In this document: one piece after another, positions 18,906 through 25,000 of the stretch | Position numbering within the stretch: the stretch's first letter is position 1 | Layout: the number at the start of each line of letters is the position of its first letter | NCBI GenBank assembly: GCA_903813345.2 | Contig: CAIIXF020000457.1 | Location: 1-25,000 of the forward strand | Direction: 5' to 3' | From: Owenia fusiformis | Taxonomy: Eukaryota > Annelida > Polychaeta > Sabellida > Oweniidae | Length of the DNA: 25,000 bases | Notes under the pieces: generated by a model | What the model saw: the letters and a program-made list of their open reading frames with translations, nothing else | What the model was told of the DNA's origin: nothing | Database searches by the model: none | Made by a program: the position numbers and the translations under genes

Positions 18906-20311
18906 CAAAAATAATATATATACTTAGGTATGAAGCTTATAAGCATTTGGCATTTTTTATATTTATCTATTCATTTTAAAATTATATTACAATAATCGTA
19001 TTCTTCCTATATTTTATATTTTACCAAATAACAGATTAAAAGAGTATGGATGGAGTTAATTAATTATTTTAATCTATTTGAGTTTGTATAGCAAAAGCTT
19101 TTCTGATACAACTCATCAAAAGAAAAGTTAACGTATTGGTATCGACTATAAGGTCAAAATATTAAATTCCACTTACTTCTTTTTGCTTGATCTGTGTAAT
19201 TTATTAATCTGAGTAGTCTGATTGTATTTAATGTCATAGGTTGTATTTACCCCTCAAACTGTGTGTTAAATATCCTAATATATCCTATATTCTCAATGGG
19301 AATTATATTCCTATTTCCCAGCCTGTATTTCTCCTCTGATATTTTTCTCGAGTGTTGGATGTACTCCTGCTGATTCCGTCGTCAGAATGAAGAACGGTCA
19401 TGGAACGTTTACATTTATTGTGGTTCATCTGACACGTCAAGACCTACCTTTAATACGACGATTTCATTGGATAATGCAATAAATAAATATAAAAAATACA
19501 TTCTGATTGGATGAAGATAAACGTGAATATATAATTAGGGGAGTCCCCTTTAAGCTAGTTAAATCTAGTTTACGTTTGTTGTTAATTTTAATGGTGAAAC
19601 AAATAATTCTCTCAAACATGCAAAAATCGTATATGCGTTAAATACTTACATTTTCCATATACATCACCTGCATACTCTCTAGAATTCTTGTAAGTTCACT
19701 ACCGAATGTTTTGAATAATAGTTATTTATTCAAAATCTCCGGAAATATGTTCAGCTATCTTCAGATCTTTGCCATGATGGTGAACAACTAACTGTACGTA
19801 TTTATATGACTGTTGTTCTATGTAGGAAAGTAGGTTAACTGTAAATAGCCTCTACAGAATAAACAGTGCTAGCAGCTGTTCAGGGTTATAACAACAAAAC
19901 ACTTAAGGTCAGACTTTAATGTAACACAATACGAATGCTGAATATACTACCACCAGTATGAGCTGTACTACTACTAAGATTATTCTACTAAACAGGCTAA
20001 AGATTTCAAGAGGGAAATACGTTCTGATTATCAAACAGTTAACGCAAGTTCCGAAACCGGATTAATACAGTTTGAACATGTTGGAATTATGGATTTTATT
20101 AAATTGTGCAAACTATCTATAATAATAGATTGAAGATATCAAGGGCAATGTGTGAAAAACAAGAATTGCCTATTCAAAATCAAAGCAAAAATATCCTATT
20201 ATATCTTTAAAAATGACAGTGAGAGAATTTCTCATGCCTAGCTTTACGACTTTCCATTGCCTAATTTTGGAATGTATAAAGTAAAGTCCATAGATTGTCG
20301 GGGCTACGGAA
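18906..20311. other. Gene-free right part of the Polinton, proximal section
   Basis: No open frame with capsid, protease or other recognisable features is found on either strand; short frames are under 80 codons. The CCAAT element at 19501-19510 sits next to an A/T-rich TATTTATTTATT string. The stretch probably holds the polymerase promoter and a 5' leader intron. Confidence 0.55.
19501..19510 (-). promoter_or_regulatory. CCAAT-type promoter element upstream of the polymerase
   Basis: CCAATCAGAA on the minus strand is identical to the element upstream of the ATPase and is again followed by A/T-rich TATATTTATTTATT. It lies about 610 nt from the polymerase ATG, compatible with a spliced leader ending at the acceptor near 18897. 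Confidence 0.45.
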
Positions 20312-20488
20312 GTGTGGGGGTGTAGGAAATCTCGTATTTCAACCAGCGTTGGAGAAGACGTTCGAGAAACGTTGAACATTATCATCCAGTAGGTCCTATA
20401 TGACCAGGGGTCGGAGGCGTTGGAATTGTGGGGGTGAAGGAAATCTTGTATTTCACCTGGCGTCGGAGAATACGTTCGAGAAACGTTG
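20312..20488 (+). repeat. Two subterminal 63-bp direct repeats ending in a palindromic motif
   Basis: Units 20312-20374 and 20426-20488 (114 bp apart) share GTGGGGGTG, AGGAAATCT.GTATTTCA and GGAGAA.ACGTTCGAG, and both end in ACGTTCGAGAAACGTTG. The same 17-mer lies in both terminal repeats (20930-20946, and 10657-10673 on the other strand). Its arms ACGTT and AACGT are inverted around five bases, suggesting a dimeric protein-binding site. Confidence 0.85.
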
Positions 20489-20869
20489 GTAGGATATGGG
20501 TTTGTGACTTATGGATTTCTTACTATGCCAACAAAACAAAGCAACAATATGCAGTAGCAACTTTAAAATATATATTTCCATATCATTCATTATGCCAAAC
20601 CTCTATTAATTTTATATTTCATAATTTTTCATTTGTCATTTGGATTTATTATTTTATCAGAATGTGAACCTCATGATATGCTAAATTGGAACTTTGACTC
20701 ATATTTATTCAAGTTCATGAAGAACACAAGGCATGAAGAACACAAGAATTCATTAGATACACCGAATATCAGATTATTGCTTGTAGAATTTCAACTAATC
20801 TAATCAGTCTATAAAAGCGTATTCCAGGTAAATTGATTTGCCATGATCGTTGACAACTAAAAATTGAAA
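20489..20869. other. Right subterminal spacer of the Polinton
   Basis: This is AT-rich sequence with a short direct repeat (ATGAAGAACACAAG, near 20717-20747) and no gene. Confidence 0.45.
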
Positions 20870-21053
20870 GAGTCTCGTAACGTCACGAAAACGATCGGAA
20901 ATCGTCTGAACGTTAGGAAATCCCGTGTTACGTTCGAGAAACGTTGGGGAATCCCATATTTCATCATCAGGTCCATGCAGGGGATTCCCGTTTCTATGGT
21001 AGGGATGATCAACCTGATCAACCTGATCCAGCATTCCTATTTTTCCTACTACT
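20870..21053 (-). repeat. Polinton right terminal inverted repeat (184 bp)
   Basis: It is the reverse complement of 10550-10733 at 182 of 184 positions. The outermost bases are ...CCTACTACT. Similarity stops sharply at GAGACTC, which sets the inner boundary. Confidence 0.95.
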
Positions 21054-21059
21054 GATAAG
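21054..21059. repeat. Polinton target-site duplication, right copy
   Basis: GATAAG abuts the right terminal repeat and is identical to 10544-10549. Confidence 0.93.
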
Positions 21060-21189
21060 ACTGATGTTAAAAATATTGAATATGAGATAATTAAGAGGCC
21101 CGAGAATACGCCGGGTGTCCCAAAAAATTAATCGCTTTTTGCATTTTTTGGCAAGTGTTTTCTAAGAGATTGATTATTCAACTTCCTTG

Positions 21190-21884
21190 AAAGGAGGAGG
21201 GAAAGTATCGCAACATATTTTGGACAGTCATATGTTGATTTTTGGCTATTTTCTGAGGATATAAACAGGTGCATATGTTAGGCCAACGCATTATCTCCAA
21301 GAAAATAACTCATAGAGATGATAAAATAATTTCGATTTTGGTGAGATGCAAACAACCCACCCACATGTTATTTCTAAAATGTTGTCCTGATTTTCAACCC
21401 CTTCCACCCCCGCTTTTTCAATTCTTTGCATCAATATGTTGCGTTTTAAAACACAGTTAACCCCTTTAAAGGAATAAGTGATTCCTCTTCGATAAAGTGG
21501 AAAACAATATTCCCCATGTTATTTTCCCATAGCGAAAACTCATGCCATCCATTGCATTCAGCTAATTTTGGTCACCCATAATGGATATCTTTAAAACCCC
21601 TGGAGGAATTACTTATTCCTTTAAAGGGTTTAATTGTGTGTCAAAACGCAACATATTGATGCAACAAAAATTGGAAAAGCAGGGGTGGAAGGGGTTGAAA
21701 ATTAGAACATTTCAGAAAAAACATGTGGGTGTCTCAAAGTCAAAATTATTTTATCATCTCTATGAGTGCTTTTCCTAGAAATAATGCATTTGCCTAATAT
21801 ATGCACCTGTTTTAATCCTGAAAAAATGGCCAAATCCAACATATGACTGGCCAAAATCTGTTGCGATACTTTCCCTCCTCCTTT
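21190..21884. mobile_element. Foldback element 2, non-autonomous
   Basis: The left arm (about 21190-21486) and right arm (about 21604-21884) are inverted copies. AAAGGAGGAGGGAAAGTATC is mirrored by GATACTTTCCCTCCTCCTTT, CTCATAGAGATGATAAAATA by TATTTTATCATCTCTATGAG, and GCATCAATATGTTGCGTTTT by its complement at 21640-21662. Small indels separate the arms. The central loop of about 115 bp contains a segment (21513-21574) shared with foldback element 1. No protein is encoded. The GCCGGGTGTCCCAAAAA string just outside the left arm (21111-21127) may be part of a longer terminus. Confidence 0.85.
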
Positions 21885-22125
21885 CTATAGAGTAGCCTTT
21901 GGGGATCATTCCTGTTATTTCGAAATTTGCTTGGAACAAATAAAATTGGATTACTATGGGAAATTCCTCAAAGAGAAAAAATTAGGAATTAAGTAATGGG
22001 TACCATTTACACAATTTGAGAAATGATATGCATACATGAAACCTATTTAAAACAGCATTTATATTATTCAAAAGCGTTCGTAATCAATGATTCCCAGCCC
22101 TCTGAAGCTTGAAAAATAAAAATAC
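21885..22125. other. AT-rich spacer, no gene seen
   Basis: Nothing recognisable lies between foldback element 2 and the retrotransposon tail. Confidence 0.4.
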
Positions 22126-22640
22126 CTGGGTGTTTTTTTGTTTTTTTATTCCTTTTTTATTCATTGAAAAACATTTGAAAGCAATTACATTTACATATAC
22201 AATATATATAATATCATTGGAGTCACACAATTTTCCATCATATTCTATTTTTTAAGGCATTCAACCACTCTAATCTAATCTAGTACCCATAATTTCCCAC
22301 CTTTTTTCCCTGCCTTTGATTGCTTATCAATATTATAATAAGATATTACATTTGCTTTAAATCCTTTAAAGGTAGGTTTTAACATTGAATATTTGCATAG
22401 ATACACATATCTTTTAAATACACTCCATATATTTGTCAGGATAATTGTTCTGTCATTTATACACACTGGTCCTATTAAAATATTCTGTTTTGTACAAAGT
22501 CCTGTCAATTTCTCTGGTAACCAGTTTTTAATGACTACTATCAGTTCCATTTTCACTTTACAGTCAAGCCACGAATCTCTTTCACATTTGATCAATGTAA
22601 AAGTTGAAAAAATGAAATTTTAGATTGAGATATAAATGCA
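22126..22640 (-). pseudogene. 5'-truncated LINE 3' end (L1/Tx1-like C-terminus plus tail)
   Basis: On the minus strand a coding remnant (about 22595-22275) includes NILIGPVCINDRTIILTNIW, FKRYVYLCKYSMLKPTFKGF and VISYYNIDKQ. This resembles the C-terminal helical region of L1/Tx1-type non-LTR polyproteins, where a hydrophobic segment followed by K.YIY.CK....P.F..F is common. A 3' untranslated part then ends in CAATGAATAAAAAAGGAAT and an A-rich tail near 22126. A tail-only copy of the same family lies at 6800-6912 on the plus strand. The upstream enzymatic domains are missing. The family assignment is tentative; a retroelement 3' end is likely. Confidence 0.55.
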
Positions 22641-23133
22641 TATACCATTAGCCATGGGGTTTAAGAAGCGTTCCTCAAAATATTTTTATTACCCTTTAAA
22701 CAATTACTTGATTGTGCATCAAAACGTAAATATACTCTTAAATTGTTGGTGTCGATGATGGTGCATACATAGGCTTATATTGATTCATGTTTCAAAATTA
22801 ATTTTGAGTTTAAAGATAAACTAATGTATTAAGTTTGAATTATTTAATCACATGAACAAAAATAAATTGCAATCGTTGTTGTTTATCTTAACAAGAGAAT
22901 TTTATTAAGATAATCATTGAAATACATTGTTTTGAGTTTCCCTAAAGATAATTAATTTCAAGATTTTGTTTTCTAAGCTAAATAAGTCAATTCCTCGATC
23001 GACAAAATGAATGTACAAATTAGACACACATGTCTTCTTACATCAAAATACAACATTGTTACGAATAGGTCAATCACTTCTCCTTGTGATATTAAGTGTT
23101 ATTTAACAGTGTCGCTGATGGTCGCTCAGGTTT
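22641..23133. other. AT-rich non-coding DNA
   Basis: No gene is seen. GTGTCGATGATGGTGCAT at 22748-22765 and a variant near 23110 belong to a loosely iterated word that recurs up to the end of the window. Confidence 0.4.
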
Positions 23134-23800
23134 TTAAACAATAACGTTTACATAATTTACACATTTAAGGTCGTCTTTTATTGCAATTAAAGCATGTAAA
23201 TATTTCTCCAATGAGTAACGAGAACATTTCCCGGAATCATGAAACCAGTCGGGGCATTTTGAGCACTTGATCGATTCGAACTGCGATTGTAAATACGAAT
23301 AATAGTTGACACCGCATGCCTTGCAAATATTTACAGTGTCTGTTTTTTTTTATCGGGCCTTTCCTTTTCTTCGCGGAAACAATTGTGTCTGAAGACTTTG
23401 AACTTGTAGATGGGGTTACTAAAGGCCGACGCTTCAATGTGGTTGAAAGAGTGGAAACGTCGGAGGGCGTCGATGCTTTACTTGACGTACTGGGTGTCGG
23501 GTGTGCTCGTCGTGTGGTCCGTTTTAGTTTTAAAGATGGTTGCTCGGTGACCACCTTAGCTGCCTGCTGGGTCTTCCTAACGGTTATACGGTTGTTACTT
23601 TGCCAACCACAGGGTGAGGATGACGTATCTGTTCTGCATGCGTCACAAAAGCACGATAATTCTCGCGTTTCAACAATATTATCGGAAACCCCTCTCACAG
23701 CATTGATTCGAAAGGTACCTGGTACTGGTTTAAGTCCAGTCGCCCTATCTTCATGTTTTAATAATGCGTTCTGGGATTTTTTGGATTTTCATTTGTGTCC
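23134..23800 (-). pseudogene. Cysteine-rich mobile-element-type protein, C-terminal part, frameshifted
   Basis: The minus strand reads PVPGTFRINAV, then ETRELSCFCDACR, then a basic Ser/Thr-rich linker (TPSTSSKASTPS, LVTPSTSSKSS) to KKRKGPIKK. A run of nine A (23343-23351) then shifts the frame. The next frame continues with a zinc-ribbon-like end: ICKACG, then IKCSKCPDWFHDSGKC, stopping at 23134-23136. One base fewer in the run would join the two frames. Upstream, a TGA at about 23790 and further frame changes break the reading, though basic AERCRRSLQ-like text is visible near 24060-24085. The architecture resembles large uncharacterised, transposon-associated families of invertebrate genomes. 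I cannot name the family; no catalytic motif is visible. Confidence 0.55.
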
Positions 23801-25000
23801 TGGCAGTTTCACTTTGAGACTCTGAGCGTTCCCTTCAGTCTGGCGTGTTTTGATTGTTTCTCTATACACTTGGCGTATGCGTGCCCTCTATTCCCGGGAT
23901 GCCTTGTTGTTCTTTTCTCTGATCCGTTGAAGAGCTTCAGCAGACAGGTTATTTCTCGGTGTATACGATGCTCGCTGTCGCAATCGTTCATGCTCTAAAT
24001 AGCCTTTGGTATCTTTCTTTTTCTTTCTCTCACTGTACTATAATCTGTAGGGAACGACGACACCTCTCGGCTTTGGTGAGTGCCAAATTCTTAGATCATC
24101 AGAAAGGTCTGATAAGTAAGACAGATATATTAATGAGTGTGGGAAGTTATGCACATTAATAAAATGTCACAAAACTGATTATCCCAATGAAATATTTATT
24201 GTTTTACAATAATGGCAAGAAATACATTTCGTCTAGTGGTACACTGAACGAAACGTTTATAAATTAAGAAAAATGTCGGGAATGTGCATCTATATTTGTC
24301 AGTGATTTTATGAAACTATGAACTGCTCAATCATTCCAACTCTTGTGTCACATTACCATAGCATTTCAAGACAAACAGAATATGCATCGTAAGTAAATAA
24401 CATGATCTGCTTAATAGATTCAATTTTACTTATCACTATACGTTGTAATCACAATGAACAATATGCTCTAAATCCTTAGCTCGGTATCACTGTAAAATGC
24501 TACACATACAACAAAATAGTCATTTAATGAATGTAGGTTCATTCAACAAATATATAGCGTTCGATTATACATGTGACCTACTTAATATGTGGATAGTATT
24601 TTGGAGTCGTATGTGGTGGAGTCGTTGATGGTCGTAAATATCTCAATCTTTACGTGGTCAAAGAATAACATCAATAAAACGTATTTTTATATTATCAATA
24701 TATATTGAGACAAACCGTCAACACCATTACTTAACATTGAAACCTGAGTTTGAGTGAAAGCAGAATGCAAAGACAACGTACTTGTAGAGTCGATGATGAT
24801 TTTGAAAAATAGTACTTTACGTCGAAAAATACGTAACAAGCTAAATATGTTATATACAAATGTATTTTGAAAATGTTTTACATCCGTTAATAAGGCAATT
24901 TATATTTCAAAGAAGTGAATGGGGGATTATCATGAATAGTGCAGAGGCTTCTCGACACCGTTGATTTCAAGCATGGTGTCGATGATGGTGCATTCGAGGG
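23801..25000. other. Mostly non-coding DNA, with possible decayed 5' part of the minus-strand gene
   Basis: The frames at 23809-23991 (-) and near 24060 (-) may be upstream remnants of the cysteine-rich gene, but stops separate them. From about 24110 to the end nothing coding is seen. The word GTCG.TGATGGT recurs near 24622, 24790 and 24976. Confidence 0.4.

Larger units (their letters stand above)
10550..21053 (-). mobile_element. Complete compact Polinton/Maverick-type element without capsid genes
   Basis: The boundaries are set by 184-bp inverted repeats and a 6-bp GATAAG duplication. On the minus strand it encodes a family B polymerase, an A32-type packaging ATPase and a retroviral-type integrase with chromodomain, the diagnostic Polinton set. 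Classical Polintons are 15-20 kb and also carry major and minor capsid proteins and an adenoviral-type cysteine protease. None of these is visible here, although both ends are present, so the absence is not an edge effect. All three genes read without stops once introns are removed, and the ends differ at only 2 of 184 positions, which suggests a young and possibly mobile copy. The compact gene set could be an autonomous lineage or a deletion derivative supplied with other proteins in trans. Confidence 0.93.

Noticed and set aside
18946-18946. Upstream ATG 57 nt before the chosen polymerase start
   Set aside because: The intervening codons are AT-rich without conservation, and they contain a good 3' splice site right before the ATG at 18889.
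23316-23825. 169-codon plus-strand frame opposite the cysteine-rich gene
   Set aside because: It is antisense to the frame with clustered Cys motifs and a low-complexity linker. The plus-strand translation has no domain, and the minus strand explains the open length.

Overview
The window looks like AT-rich metazoan nuclear DNA. It holds spliced genes with GT-AG introns, one exon of a peptide-hormone GPCR, non-LTR retrotransposon relics, foldback elements and one complete large DNA transposon. A mollusc or other lophotrochozoan is my best guess from the receptor and the repeat mix, but no single diagnostic sequence proves it.

The centrepiece is an apparently complete Polinton/Maverick-type element at 10550-21053 (10,504 bp). 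It has 184-bp terminal inverted repeats (182/184 identical), starts 5'-AGT, and is bracketed by a perfect 6-bp target-site duplication, GATAAG. All its genes lie on the minus strand, in transcriptional order: (1) a protein-primed-type family B DNA polymerase with three N-terminal C2H2 fingers, in five exons (18889 to 14484, 1,276 codons, frame intact through all junctions); (2) a C2H2 finger fused to an A32/FtsK-HerA-type packaging ATPase with a long acidic tail, in two exons (13970 to 12397, 485 codons); (3) a retroviral-type DDE integrase with a C-terminal chromodomain (12340 to 11243, 365 codons). No capsid genes and no adenoviral-type protease are recognisable. About 1.9 kb at the right end and a 300-bp G/A-rich tract between polymerase and ATPase carry no gene. 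It therefore looks like a compact, capsid-less, intron-containing and recently inserted Polinton.

Left of the element (1-10549): a decayed non-LTR reverse transcriptase (967-1802), an imperfect hairpin (3022-3142), a tRNA-like SINE relic (6390-6470), a retrotransposon 3' tail (6800-6912), a tandem 143-bp duplication (7355-7640), and the first coding exon of a cholecystokinin/sulfakinin-type receptor (7911-8376). The exon's 5' splice site has been amplified into a roughly 15-copy, 52-bp minisatellite (to about 9185). A foldback element follows (9780-10432).

Right of the element (21054-25000): a second foldback element (21190-21884) sharing its centre with the first, an L1/Tx1-like retrotransposon 3' end on the minus strand (22126-22640), and a decayed cysteine-rich mobile-element-type gene on the minus strand with a frameshift at a 9-A run (23134-23800). 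The rest is AT-rich DNA with no gene I can support. If the receptor continues to the right, the Polinton and its neighbours lie inside its first coding intron, which would exceed 16 kb.
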